DNA of 64,000 nucleotides from CAVVGB01 sp963747715 (GTDB taxonomy: Bacteria; Actinomycetota; Thermoleophilia; Gaiellales; Gaiellaceae): the NCBI GenBank assembly GCA_963747715.1, contig CAVVGB010000007.1:124001-188000 (forward strand). The letters are read 5' to 3'. Positions 17,508-26,171 of this stretch are shown here, in pieces (position 1 is the stretch's first letter; each line of letters begins with the position of its first letter). Made by a program: the position numbers and the translations under genes. The notes beneath the pieces were generated by a model that saw only the letters and a program-made list of their open reading frames with translations, was not told where the DNA came from and searched no databases.

Positions 17508-17680
17508 AGGCCCTCACGTTCCTCGGGCGTCGCTGGCAAAGGAGCCAAGTGAGCGGGCGCGAGACAGTACTCAAGACGTACGGCGAGCGTCCGGGAGCGC
17601 AGGATCCTGCCGCAAGCGGCGCCAGCCCCCCGCGAAGCCCGGCTTCGCCGGGCGAAAGCGGAAGGCGGCGAGGGGCGTGA
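17504..17680 (+). CDS. 58-residue linker ORF between aminotransferase and epimerase
   Basis: This frame starts at ATG 17504 inside the aminotransferase stop (ATGA) and ends with a TGA inside the GTG of the next gene (GTGA at 17677-17680). The product begins MKALTFLGRRWQRSQ and then becomes Pro/Ser/Gly/Arg-rich and probably disordered. The coding case rests on the two overlaps; composition is low-complexity, and a hairpin lies inside it. It may be a coupling ORF that carries ribosomes across the gap. Confidence 0.4.
   Translation: MKALTFLGRRWQRSQVSGRETVLKTYGERPGAQDPAASGASPPRSPASPGESGRRRGA
17637..17653 (+). repeat. Perfect hairpin before the FlaA1-like gene
   Basis: GCCCGGC, loop TTC, GCCGGGC: a perfect 7-bp stem with a 3-nt loop, 24 nt before the GTG at 17677. 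No T-run follows, so it is more likely an RNA structure or REP-like unit than a terminator. Confidence 0.45.
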
Positions 17681-19548
17681 GGCTCATCAACCGGCACCGG
17701 GTGTGGCAGGCCGCGGTTGACGCCGTCCTCGTCGGCATCGCCTGGTATCTCGCCTTCGCGCTTCGCTTCGATTTCGCGATCCCGAGGCGCTACGAGGACC
17801 TCTTCACGGAGACCGTGCTGCTCGTCGTCCTCATCAAGGTGGCCGTGCTGACGGCCTTCGGCCTCTACAACCACTGGTGGCGCTACGTCTCGATCGGCGA
17901 CATGTGGAGCGCGGTGCGCGCCGTCGCGGTCGGATCGCTCGTCGCGTTCGTGGCCATCTTCCTGATCGAGCCGGTGGAGGGCGTCCGCCTGCCGCGCTCG
18001 GTCTTCCTGATCGACGCGCTGCTCCTGCTCGCGCTCATCACGGGTGCACGCCTCCTGGCGCGCACGTTCATCGAGCGTCCTGGCCGCCGCGGTCTCATCG
18101 CGCGCGGCAAGGAGGCGCTGATCGTCGGCGCCGGCGACGCGGGCCAGGTGATCATCAAGGAGATGCTGAAGAACCGGGCGCTCGGCTACACGCCCATCGG
18201 GCTCGTGGACGACGACACGCGCAAGAGCAACCTGCGTCTTCACGGCGTTCGCGTGCTCGGGACGACCACCGATCTCCCACACCTCTTGAGCGACAACAAA
18301 CCGGACGAGGTGATCATCGCCATCCCGTCCGCGGCCGGAGAGACGCGGCAGCAGATCGTCAACGCGTGCCGCGACGCGGGCGTCCCCGTCAAGACGCTTC
18401 CGGCCGTGCACGAGCTCATCACCGGCGATCTCTATCTCGCCCGCCAGCTTCGCGAAGTCCAGGTCGAGGACGTCCTAGGGCGCGAAGCCGTCGAGCTCGA
18501 CGTCGCGTCGATCGCGTCGTACCTGACGGGCGAGACCGTGCTCGTGACGGGAGCAGGCGGCTCGATCGGAGCCGAGCTCTGCCGGCAGGTTGCTGCCGTC
18601 GGCGCCGAGCGCATCGTGCTCGTTGACCATGGCGAGAACGCGCTCGTCGAGATCGCGCGCGAGCTCGAGCACGAACGGCACTTCGCCGCGGCCGTCCCTG
18701 TTCTCGCGGACGTCAAGCAGCGCGTGAAGATGCAGCAGATCTTCGAGCGCTACCAGCCGTCGGTCGTGTTCCACGCGGCTGCGTACAAGCACGTGCCGCT
18801 CATGGAGCAGAACGCGCTCGAGGCCGTCCGCAACAACATCGTCGCCACGAGCGTCGTTGCCGACGTCGCCTCCGAGGCGCGCGTGAAGCGCTTCGTGCTC
18901 GTCTCGACCGACAAGGCGGTGAACCCGAAGAACGTTCTCGGGCAGACGAAGGCGGTTTGCGAATGGATCGTCCAGGCCGCCGCGGCCCGCGAGCGCAACG
19001 GCACTCACTTCATAAGCGTCCGCTTCGGGAACGTGCTCGGCTCGTCCGGAAGCGTCATCCCGCTCTTCCGCCGTCAGATCGCGCGCGGCGGGCCCGTGAC
19101 CGTCACGCATCCCGACATGACGCGGTTCTTCATGACGATCCCCGAGGCGGTGCAGCTCGTCGTCCAGGCGGGCGCGATCGGTGAGAGCGGCGACATCTAC
19201 GTGCTCGACATGGGCACGCCCGTGAAGATCGTCGATCTTGCGCACAACATGATTCGCCTGTCCGGGAAAGAGCCCGGCCTTGACGTAGAAGTCGAGTTCA
19301 TCGGCGCCCGCCCTGGCGAGAAGATGCACGAGGAGCTTTGGGGCGAGGGCGAGCAGGCCGTCCCGACCCCGCATCCGAAGATCCTGCGCTCCGCGTGTCG
19401 CTCGGTCGATCCGGCGTGGCTCGAGGACGAGCTCGCCGAGCTCGAGCGGCTGGTCGACGCCGGCGAGACGCTTAACGTCGTCGCCCGGCTCGGCACGATG
19501 ACGCGCGAGCCCAAGCGGCTCGGGACCCGCACGGCCGAGCCGGTCTAG
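17677..19548 (+). CDS. FlaA1/CapD-type nucleotide-sugar 4,6-dehydratase/epimerase
   Basis: A 623-residue membrane-bound enzyme of polysaccharide synthesis. Four N-terminal membrane segments (about 10-130) are followed by a Rossmann-like CoA-binding region with VGAGDAGQ, then a short-chain dehydrogenase domain from about 280 with VTGAGGSIGAELCR. The catalytic segment reads VSTDKAVNPKNVLGQTKAVCEW; Lys replaces the usual Tyr of YxxxK here, as in FlaA1/CapD proteins. The likely product feeds the aminotransferase just upstream. GTG is the start, overlapping the linker ORF. Confidence 0.92.
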   Translation: MRLINRHRVWQAAVDAVLVGIAWYLAFALRFDFAIPRRYEDLFTETVLLVVLIKVAVLTAFGLYNHWWRYVSIGDMWSAVRAVAVGSLVAFVAIFLIEPVEGVRLPRSVFLIDALLLLALITGARLLARTFIERPGRRGLIARGKEALIVGAGDAGQVIIKEMLKNRALGYTPIGLVDDDTRKSNLRLHGVRVLGTTTDLPHLLSDNKPDEVIIAIPSAAGETRQQIVNACRDAGVPVKTLPAVHELITGDLYLARQLREVQVEDVLGREAVELDVASIASYLTGETVLVTGAGGSIGAELCRQVAAVGAERIVLVDHGENALVEIARELEHERHFAAAVPVLADVKQRVKMQQIFERYQPSVVFHAAAYKHVPLMEQNALEAVRNNIVATSVVADVASEARVKRFVLVSTDKAVNPKNVLGQTKAVCEWIVQAAAARERNGTHFISVRFGNVLGSSGSVIPLFRRQIARGGPVTVTHPDMTRFFMTIPEAVQLVVQAGAIGESGDIYVLDMGTPVKIVDLAHNMIRLSGKEPGLDVEVEFIGARPGEKMHEELWGEGEQAVPTPHPKILRSACRSVDPAWLEDELAELERLVDAGETLNVVARLGTMTREPKRLGTRTAEPV

Positions 19549-19619
19549 GCGCTCCCCGAGCACCCGGGCCGCACCTGCGACATACTCGCGGGCGCAAAGG
19601 CTCCGGGAAGGGGGAAGGT

Positions 19620-20999
19620 ATGCGAAGGATGGTTCTGGGCGCTGTGCTCGCTGTGGCCGCGTGCGTCCTTGCGGCCGTCGGTCTCGCGGGTTCGGCTCCA
19701 GGGTTCAAGACAGCCCGACCAACTCAGCTCGTGCCGATGGCGCCGGGGGTCGTCGTCGATCCGATCCTCTCCGTCGGCGACATCGTCCCAGGCACGACGT
19801 ATCAGATGTCCGGGATTCCGGACGGGCTGGGGGCGTACAAGGACGGCCAGAATCGGCTCCACGTCCTCATGAATCACGAGCTTGGACGGAGTTTTCCGGC
19901 CTTGCCGCCGGGCGTCGACACACGAATCTCCAAGGTGACCCTGAACCGAGACACGCACGGCGTCCTCTCAGCGACATACCTGTTCACCGGCAACGAGGGT
20001 TTCGAGCGGTTCTGCTCGTCGACGCTCGAGGTGATTGAGGGCACGCCGTACTACTTCACCGGCGAAGAGACCATCAACACCGGCCACGACGGCAGCTCGA
20101 TCGTGATGAATGCCGAGACTGGTGAGTGGTGGGAGACGGCGCACTTCGGGCACTTCCAACATGAGAACGTCGTTCCGGTCGAGCGCATCAAGAAGTTCAT
20201 GGTCGTGTCGACCGACGACGACTTCCGGGTTGGTCAGCCGGCCTATCTCTTCGCGTACATCGCCGACAGCTTCGAGGCGGCTGTGTCCGGCGATCCGGAC
20301 GAAGGCAGCCTGTACGTGTGGAAGGCGACAGACCCCTCACAGACGGCATTCAGCGTCGAGAAGGGTGACTCGATTCCCGGCGAGTTCGTCCCGCTGACTC
20401 AGGCCGAGAACGCCAACTCGACCACGCTCAAGGACGCAGCCACGGCCAAGGGTGCTTTCCGGTTCGCCAGGCTCGAGGATGCCGCGACGGCGCAGCAGAA
20501 ACCGGGGCGGCTCTACTTCGCCGACACGGGCAAGGTCGGCGAGGCGACGCTGAGGGGGCGGATGTACCAGATGGACATCGACCCGTCCGACCCGACCAAG
20601 GCGGCGGTGACGGTGCTCCTCGACGGGGATGCAGGCGACGACATGGTCAACCCGGACAACATCGACACGTCGGTGCACTCTCTCGTGATCCAGGAGGACC
20701 GCGAGGCTCCGTTCCGGGCCATCCACAACCGCGTTCTCGTGTACGACCTCGACAGCGGCACGCTGCGGCCGGTCGCCCGCGTGAACACGACCCCGCCGTT
20801 GCCGCCCGGCCAGTGGGAGTCGTCGGGCGTGATCAACGCCCAGACGCTGCTCGGGAACGACTGGTGGATCGTGGACGTCCAGGCGCACAGCACGCTCGCA
20901 CCGCAGCCGGGCGCAACGCCACCCGGCGCTCAGCCAATGCCGAACACCGGTATCGGAGAGGACGGCCAACTGCTCGCCCTCTACATCCCCGACAGCTAG
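19620..20999 (+). CDS. Secreted PhoX-like (DUF839) protein
   Basis: A 459-residue exported protein. A signal peptide covers about 1-25 (MVLGAVLAVAACVLAAVGLAGSA). The rest is a beta-propeller of the PhoX/DUF839 type, with VLMNHELG, GSLYVWKATDPS, GRLYFADTGK and VNPDNIDTSV, the last matching the QPENI-like region of PhoX. Calcium-iron PhoX enzymes are alkaline phosphatases, but the family contains members of unknown activity, so phosphatase function is inference. AGGGGGAAGG precedes the ATG. Its TAG shares bases with the stop of the convergent gene. Confidence 0.82.
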   Translation: MRRMVLGAVLAVAACVLAAVGLAGSAPGFKTARPTQLVPMAPGVVVDPILSVGDIVPGTTYQMSGIPDGLGAYKDGQNRLHVLMNHELGRSFPALPPGVDTRISKVTLNRDTHGVLSATYLFTGNEGFERFCSSTLEVIEGTPYYFTGEETINTGHDGSSIVMNAETGEWWETAHFGHFQHENVVPVERIKKFMVVSTDDDFRVGQPAYLFAYIADSFEAAVSGDPDEGSLYVWKATDPSQTAFSVEKGDSIPGEFVPLTQAENANSTTLKDAATAKGAFRFARLEDAATAQQKPGRLYFADTGKVGEATLRGRMYQMDIDPSDPTKAAVTVLLDGDAGDDMVNPDNIDTSVHSLVIQEDREAPFRAIHNRVLVYDLDSGTLRPVARVNTTPPLPPGQWESSGVINAQTLLGNDWWIVDVQAHSTLAPQPGATPPGAQPMPNTGIGEDGQLLALYIPDS

Positions 21000-22000
21000 A
21001 CCGGCAGGAGCAGATCCAGGAAGAGACGCGGGTCGCGGCGAACGCGGCCCGCGTCGTCCTTTGTGCGCTTGACGAGCTCGAGCTCGCCCGCGCCGGCGAG
21101 CGTGCGCAGTCGGCCCTCGCGGAGCAACGCTTCGTCGACGCCGCCGAGGCGTCCTTGGAACGTCGTGTAGACGGGCACTCCGAGCGCGACGGCCTCGCGA
21201 TTCATCGTGCCGCCGGCCGAGACGACAAGGTCCGAGAACGCAATGAGGCTCTGCGCGTCGACCGCCCGCTCGGGAACCAGGAGCGACGGCAGGCCGAGTT
21301 CCTTCACCCACTCGCGCTGCTCGTCGGTGCGGGGAAGGACGACGGCGTGAACGCCGTCGTCGCGTCCGAGGCGTTCGAGCACGGTCGGGAAGAGCGGGTT
21401 CTCGTGGCGGTGGTAGAGAGCCACGTCGGGCGGCGTGCGAACGACCGCGATGACGCGCGCGCGATCGACGCCCAGCTGCTCGGGCACCGACGAGTCGGGT
21501 TCGAAGTCGGCCAGGTAGTACTCCTCCTTGAGGCCTGCGTAGTGCGCGAGCTTTGGCGGCTTGACCCCGTAGCGGCGCAGCCGCTCAGGCGGGATCGCCT
21601 CCGGCACGAGGACGCGGTTGGCCGCTCGGCAGCCCAGCTGGTGCTGAAGCGTCGCGAACTCGTAGTCGAAGGTCGTGCCGCTCGGAATGCCGCGCGCCCG
21701 CGCGACGAGGGTCAGATGGTGCGAGCCGTGGGCGAGCGCGACGTCGAAGCGCCGCCCCTTCGACCAGGTGCGCAGCGCCGCGATGCGCGTCACCATCGTC
21801 TTCAGCTTCCCGAAGGCAGAGCGCCCGCCGTGGCGGTCGATCACCTCAGCCTCGATCCCGTGCAGCGCCAGGAGATCGACCGTCTGCGCGTACTCGCGGG
21901 CGGTCACTTCGACATCCGCACCGCGCTCCCGCAGGATTCCGATCAACGGCCGGAACACGAGCACGTGTGCGGGGGCGGTGATGTCGATCCAGACCCGCAA
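20996..22000 (-). CDS. DUF354 family glycosyltransferase-like protein
   Basis: A 334-residue protein of the DUF354 family, with a two-domain GT-B-like fold related to UDP-GlcNAc 2-epimerase and MurG. Landmarks are MRVWIDITAPAHVLVFRPLI at the N-terminus, HGSHHLTL, and LIAFSDLVVSAGGTMNREAVALGVPVYTTFQG near the C-terminus. The start is TTG at 22000, 9 nt after a TACAAT box on the same strand. It is divergent from the LysR gene and its stop overlaps the PhoX-like stop. Confidence 0.85.
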   Translation of the reverse strand: MRVWIDITAPAHVLVFRPLIGILRERGADVEVTAREYAQTVDLLALHGIEAEVIDRHGGRSAFGKLKTMVTRIAALRTWSKGRRFDVALAHGSHHLTLVARARGIPSGTTFDYEFATLQHQLGCRAANRVLVPEAIPPERLRRYGVKPPKLAHYAGLKEEYYLADFEPDSSVPEQLGVDRARVIAVVRTPPDVALYHRHENPLFPTVLERLGRDDGVHAVVLPRTDEQREWVKELGLPSLLVPERAVDAQSLIAFSDLVVSAGGTMNREAVALGVPVYTTFQGRLGGVDEALLREGRLRTLAGAGELELVKRTKDDAGRVRRDPRLFLDLLLPV

Positions 22001-22009
22001 AGCGCGAGG

Positions 22010-22039
22010 ATTGTAGTAGGAGCGATGCTTCTACATAAT
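22010..22039. promoter_or_regulatory. Divergent leaderless promoters with a LysR-type dyad
   Basis: On the minus strand TACAAT (22015-22010) precedes the TTG start at 22000 by 9 nt. On the plus strand CATAAT (22034-22039) precedes the LysR ATG at 22048 by 8 nt. Between and over them lies an inverted repeat with arms TGTAGTAG (22012-22019) and CTTCTACA (22028-22035), 7 of 8 pairs matching, 8-nt centre. It covers both -10 boxes, as an autoregulated LysR operator would. Confidence 0.65.
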
Positions 22040-22047
22040 GAATCCTT

Positions 22048-22938
22048 ATGGACACGCGCCAGTTGGCAGCGTTTTGCGCCGTCGTCGAGCGCCGCAGCTT
22101 TTCGCAGGCGGCCGAGCGCCTGGGAGTCACGCAGCCGGCGGTCAGCCTGCAGGTGCGCGCCCTCGAGGAACGCCTCGGACAGCGGCTGATCGACCGTTCA
22201 GGGCGGCGGGTCGAGCCCACGGAAGCGGGACGGCGGCTGTATCGAAACGCGCAGCGGCTCCTCCAGCTCGAGCAGCAGCTGATCGAGGACGTGCGCGGCG
22301 ACGGCGGCCAGCTCAAGGGCACGCTCACGATCGGGGCGTCGACGGGCCCCGGCGCCCACCTCGTCCCGTTGCTCCTGTGCGAGTTTCAGCGCGAGCATCC
22401 CGATCTCCGGGTCGCGCTCTCGATCTCCGACACGCACGCCGTCATCGAGCGCGTTGCCGAGCGTCAGCTCGAGCTCGGCATCGTCGGCGCGCTGCGGCGC
22501 CACCGCTCGCTCGATTTCGAGCCGCTCGCCGTCGACGAGATCGTGCTCGCCGTCCCGCCGGGCCATGCCGCCGCGGGCGGCCAGATCGCGCTCGGCGCGC
22601 TGCGCGAAGAGACGCTCGTCGTCATGCAGGAGGGAGCCGGCGTCCGCCAGGTGGTCGAGGAGGCGCTTCGGCGTTCCGGCCTGCGCTTGCGCGGGCTCGA
22701 GCCGAAGCTCGAGCTGGGCCTCCAGGAATCCGTGAAGAGCGCGGTTGCCGCGGGCTACGGCGTGACGTTCATCTCGAAGAGCGCGATCGAGGGAGAGCTC
22801 GCTGCCGGGACGCTCGCCGCGGCGCGCGTCGAGGGTCTCGAGCCTGCGCGGCAGATCTACGTTGTGCGCGCGCGTGGCCGCCGTCTCACCCGCGCGGCCG
22901 ACGCCTTCCTCACGTTCGCGAAGGAAGGTCTCGATTGA
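22048..22938 (+). CDS. LysR-family transcriptional regulator
   Basis: A 296-residue regulator. The winged helix-turn-helix is at about 1-60 (MDTRQLAAFCAVVERRSFSQAAERLGVTQPAVSLQVRALE), followed by a linker helix and a two-lobed effector domain ending ARQIYVVRARGRRLTRAADAFLTFA. It is most like the CysL/CbbR branch. Start ATG has a -10 box 8 nt upstream and no ribosome binding site. The TTG start of the dehydrogenase overlaps its stop, so the regulator and enzyme are one transcript; the dehydrogenase is a likely target. Confidence 0.92.
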   Translation: MDTRQLAAFCAVVERRSFSQAAERLGVTQPAVSLQVRALEERLGQRLIDRSGRRVEPTEAGRRLYRNAQRLLQLEQQLIEDVRGDGGQLKGTLTIGASTGPGAHLVPLLLCEFQREHPDLRVALSISDTHAVIERVAERQLELGIVGALRRHRSLDFEPLAVDEIVLAVPPGHAAAGGQIALGALREETLVVMQEGAGVRQVVEEALRRSGLRLRGLEPKLELGLQESVKSAVAAGYGVTFISKSAIEGELAAGTLAAARVEGLEPARQIYVVRARGRRLTRAADAFLTFAKEGLD

Positions 22939-23909
22939 TCGTCAGGTGGGGTCTCGGGGAGTTGCCGGGTTTGCTCTCCGAAGTAAAGAGTGAGTCGCCG
23001 CTGCTCGTCACGAGCGAGCGCTGGCGCGAGCTCGAGCTGCCCGTCGCTCGTTCGTTCTACGGCGTCAGGCCCCACTCGCCGCGCGACACGGTCGCTGCCG
23101 CGACCGAGGAGGCGAAGGAGGCAGACGCGCTCGTCGGGCTCGGAGGCGGAAGCGCGATCGACACGGCCAAGGCCGTCTCCGCGGAGACCGGTCTTCCGCT
23201 CGTCTCGATTCCGACGACCTACTCCGGCGCCGAATGGACGTCCTTCTTCGGCGTTCGCGACGAGGAGCGCGGCGTGAAAGCCGGCGGGGGCGGCGCGCAT
23301 CCCGTGGGGATCGTCTACGACCCCGAGCTGACGCTCGACCTGCCGCGCGACCAGACGGGCGGTACGGCGCTGAACGCGCTCGCGCATTGCGCGGAAGCGC
23401 TGTACGTGCAGGGACGAAACGACCAGGCGGACGTGCACGCGCTCGTCGGGGCCGGTCTCATCTCGAACTCGTTGCCGCTTGTACTCGCCGACGGTCACTT
23501 TGCCGCCGGTCGGCGCGAGCTCCTCGAAGGCGCCATGCACGCGGGCGCCGCCCTCGCGGGGGCGGGGCTCGGCCTCGGCCACGCCATGGCGCAGGCCCTC
23601 GGCGGCCGCTACGGGCTTCCGCACGGAGCGCTGAACGCCATCTGCCTGCCGCCGGCCCTTCGGTTCAACATGGACGTGGCGCGCGCCGAGATTGAACGGT
23701 TCGGCGAGGCGATGGGTCGCCACGACGCGGTCGCGCGCGTGGAAGAGCTCGCGCGGCTCGGCGGGTTCGCGCTTCTCAGGCATCTGGGCGTGCCGAAGGA
23801 TGAGCTCGCCGAGGTGGCCGCCGCCGCGGCTGAGCGTGGTGGGGCGAAGGCGAACCCACGACCGTCCTCCCCCGACCAGATCGAAGAGCTCCTACTGAGC
23901 GTCTGGTGA
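22935..23909 (+). CDS. Iron-type alcohol dehydrogenase, maleylacetate-reductase-like
   Basis: A 324-residue NAD(P)H and metal-dependent dehydrogenase. GLGGGSAIDTAKAV binds the nucleotide, IPTTYSGAEWTS is typical of maleylacetate reductases, and metal-binding histidines lie in ALAHCAEAL, GLGHAMAQAL and GLPHGALNA. TTG at 22935 has GAAGGAAGG 7 nt upstream. The likely reaction is maleylacetate to 3-oxoadipate in aromatic breakdown, fitting a LysR partner, yet no ring-cleaving enzyme is adjacent. Its 3' end overlaps the convergent methyltransferase by 18 nt. Confidence 0.83.
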   Translation: MIVRWGLGELPGLLSEVKSESPLLVTSERWRELELPVARSFYGVRPHSPRDTVAAATEEAKEADALVGLGGGSAIDTAKAVSAETGLPLVSIPTTYSGAEWTSFFGVRDEERGVKAGGGGAHPVGIVYDPELTLDLPRDQTGGTALNALAHCAEALYVQGRNDQADVHALVGAGLISNSLPLVLADGHFAAGRRELLEGAMHAGAALAGAGLGLGHAMAQALGGRYGLPHGALNAICLPPALRFNMDVARAEIERFGEAMGRHDAVARVEELARLGGFALLRHLGVPKDELAEVAAAAAERGGAKANPRPSSPDQIEELLLSVW

Positions 23910-24836
23910 CCGAGTTGGGCGAACGACCAGTCTGAGCTGCTTTACGCCCAACTCCTCGAGGGAGTAATGACCCGCGAAGGGCTCGGCCAGGTCCAGGCCG
24001 CGCAGGACGTGAAGGTCATGCGCCGACGGCTCGACCGCGCGCTCCTCCAACACCTCGAACCCGGCCGACCGGAACAGCTCGAGGTAGTCCGGATACCGAA
24101 GGCGGTTCTGGTAATTGAGCGGCGAGCCGAGCAGGCGCCAGCGCCGGGCGTCGAAGCGCAGGAAGTTGTACGGCGACAGGCGCCGGTCCATGAACGAGAA
24201 GTGGTCGCGCAGGTCGATGGTGCAGCTCATCACTCCTTCGGCCGTGAGCAACCTTCTGCACTCCTCGAGGAGAGGTCCGATGTCGTCCGCCGGCACGTGC
24301 TCGAGCGTGGAGGTGCTCGAGACGAAGTCGAAGGATGCGCTGGGTAACCCTGTGTCGCTCGGATCCTGCGGGGCGACGTAGGTGATCCCGAAGCGCTCTT
24401 CGAGCTCGTCCAACGATCGGAGCTCCGGTCCGAGCGCTCGAAGCGAGCGTCCGCTCTCCGCCGCAAGGCCGGCCTCCAGCCGCCCGAGCTTGGCGAGGGA
24501 GTCGTTGACGAGCTCGGTGCGCGCGACCGCTGCGACGTCGACGAGCGTCTGCCGCTCGATGCCGAGCGCGCGAAAGGCGAGCGCGACGAGGAGATCCCAG
24601 CCGGGCCCGAACTCGTAGAACCGCGCCTGCGACGGCTCCCCCGCGCCGTGCGCGGAGTACGCGTCCAGGTGGCGAAGCGCCCGGCGGAACTTGCGCGCGA
24701 ACGCGGCCTCGCCGCGCGGCAGGCTTCGCGCCACGTGGCGCTGCAAGAGGTAGTTGGCGGACCTGCCTCCGGGCGCAGCACCGAGGATTTTTTGGGCCGA
24801 CGCCTTTAGCAGCCAGCGCACAGGGCAAGCGAGCAT
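23892..24836 (-). CDS. Class I SAM-dependent methyltransferase
   Basis: A protein of about 314 residues. The SAM motif I is seen as ARFYEFGPGWDLLVALAFRALG, followed by a Methyltransf_11-like acidic motif and FDFVSSTSTLEHVPADDIGPLLEECRRLLTAEGVMSCTIDLRDHF. These resemble methyltransferases of surface polysaccharide clusters. ATG at 24836 is given, but a TATGCT box overlaps it (24838-24833), and GTG at 24821 would suit a leaderless start better. Substrate unknown. Confidence 0.78.
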   Translation of the reverse strand: MLACPVRWLLKASAQKILGAAPGGRSANYLLQRHVARSLPRGEAAFARKFRRALRHLDAYSAHGAGEPSQARFYEFGPGWDLLVALAFRALGIERQTLVDVAAVARTELVNDSLAKLGRLEAGLAAESGRSLRALGPELRSLDELEERFGITYVAPQDPSDTGLPSASFDFVSSTSTLEHVPADDIGPLLEECRRLLTAEGVMSCTIDLRDHFSFMDRRLSPYNFLRFDARRWRLLGSPLNYQNRLRYPDYLELFRSAGFEVLEERAVEPSAHDLHVLRGLDLAEPFAGHYSLEELGVKQLRLVVRPTRSPDAQ

Positions 24837-24866
24837 AGCCGCGCACCCGCTCGCCAGAATGGCTGC

Positions 24867-26144
24867 ATGGCCGTTCAGGGCCGCCTGGGCGGCCTCCGCA
24901 TACTGCGCCCGCTCGGGATCCGCGACTTCGCCCTCCTCTGGACGGGCATGACGGTGTCGCTCCTCGGCGACGGCATCTACTTCGTGGCGATCGCGTGGCA
25001 GGTGTACGAGCTGTCGAACGCACCGACCGCGCTGTCCATCGTGGGCGTCGCGTGGACGCTGCCGCAGGTGCTGTTCCTGCTCCTGAGCGGCGTCATCAGC
25101 GACCGTTTCGACCGTCGCCGCGTGATGATCCTCGCGGACGTCCTGCGCGGCGTGCCCATCTTCATCATCGGCCTGCTCGCGGTGAGCGGCACGCTCGAGC
25201 TCTGGCACCTGCTCGTGCTCGTCGCGTTCTATGGCGCCGGTGAGGCGCTCTTCTGGCCGTCGTTCACGGCGATCGTCCCCGACATCGTCCCGCAGGAGCT
25301 GCTTGTCGAGGCGAACTCGCTCGACATCTTCGTGCGCACGGCGACGAGCCGTCTCGCGGGGCCTGCGCTCGGCGGTCTTGCGATCGCCGCGCTCGGGACG
25401 GGCGGCGCCTTCCTGCTCGACGCGGGATCCTTCGCGTTGTCCGCACTCGCCCTGTTGGCCATGAAGAGCCGGCCGGTCGAGAAGGCGTCGGGAGTGTCCA
25501 TGCGCCAGGACATCGCCGAAGGCGTCAACTTCATTCGCTCCCAGACGTGGTTGTGGGGAACGCTTGTCGCAGCGTCGGTGACGCTCCTCTGCTTCTTCGG
25601 GCCGTGGGAGGTGCTGGTTCCCTACATCGTCAAGAACGAGCTTGGCGGGAGTGCCGCCGACCTGGGCTTCATCTTCGGCGCGGGCGGGCTCGGCGCGGTC
25701 CTATCGTCGCTGATCCTCGCCCAGCGCCACTTGCCGCGAAAACACATCACGTTCATGTATGCAGCATGGACGGTGAGCGGCTTTGCCATCGTCGTGTACG
25801 GCGTCGCGACGGAGGTCTGGCACGCGATGCTGGGTGCCTTCGTCGGAGCAGGCTTCGCGAACGCCGGCATGGTCGTCTGGATGACGCTTCTGCAGACGCG
25901 CGTGCCGACGCGTCTGCTCGGCCGCGTGGCGTCGCTCGACTGGTTCATCTCGATCGGCCTCATCCCGGTGTCGTTCGCGCTCACCGGGCCGATCGCGGCC
26001 GCGGCCGGCGCCCGCGAGACGCTGGTGGCCGCCGGCGTTCTCTCCGGCGTCATCACGCTCGCATTCCTGTTCCTGCCCGGAATGCGAGACCTGGAGCGGG
26101 GTCCACCGGACAAAGACATAAGAGCCACTAATGCGTGGCATTAG
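24867..26144 (+). CDS. Major facilitator superfamily transporter
   Basis: A 425-residue carrier with about 12 membrane segments. The MFS loop motif appears as SGVISDRFDRRRVMILADVLRG after the second segment, and the protein resembles the MFS_3 group of exporters (enterobactin and macrolide efflux types), for example GDGIYFVAIAWQVYELS and LGRVASLDWFISIGLIPVSFALTGP. Substrate cannot be deduced. CAGAAT lies 6 nt before the ATG as a possible leaderless promoter. Its stop codon lies within the inverted repeat preceding the sulfur operon. Confidence 0.87.
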   Translation: MAVQGRLGGLRILRPLGIRDFALLWTGMTVSLLGDGIYFVAIAWQVYELSNAPTALSIVGVAWTLPQVLFLLLSGVISDRFDRRRVMILADVLRGVPIFIIGLLAVSGTLELWHLLVLVAFYGAGEALFWPSFTAIVPDIVPQELLVEANSLDIFVRTATSRLAGPALGGLAIAALGTGGAFLLDAGSFALSALALLAMKSRPVEKASGVSMRQDIAEGVNFIRSQTWLWGTLVAASVTLLCFFGPWEVLVPYIVKNELGGSAADLGFIFGAGGLGAVLSSLILAQRHLPRKHITFMYAAWTVSGFAIVVYGVATEVWHAMLGAFVGAGFANAGMVVWMTLLQTRVPTRLLGRVASLDWFISIGLIPVSFALTGPIAAAAGARETLVAAGVLSGVITLAFLFLPGMRDLERGPPDKDIRATNAWH

Positions 26145-26161
26145 CTCGACGGTGGTATATT
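26123..26161 (+). promoter_or_regulatory. Operator-like inverted repeats and -10 box of the sulfonate/sulfate operon
   Basis: CTAATGC-GTG-GCATTAG is a perfect 17-nt inverted repeat at 26128-26144. An overlapping, alternative repeat GCCAC(TAATGC)GTGGC uses part of the same bases. TATATT at 26156-26161 is the likely -10 box, 10 nt before the GTG at 26172, so the repeat covers the -35 position. The MFS TAG stop is its last three bases. This looks like a repressor or activator site. Confidence 0.6.
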
Positions 26162-26171
26162 CGCCTCGATC

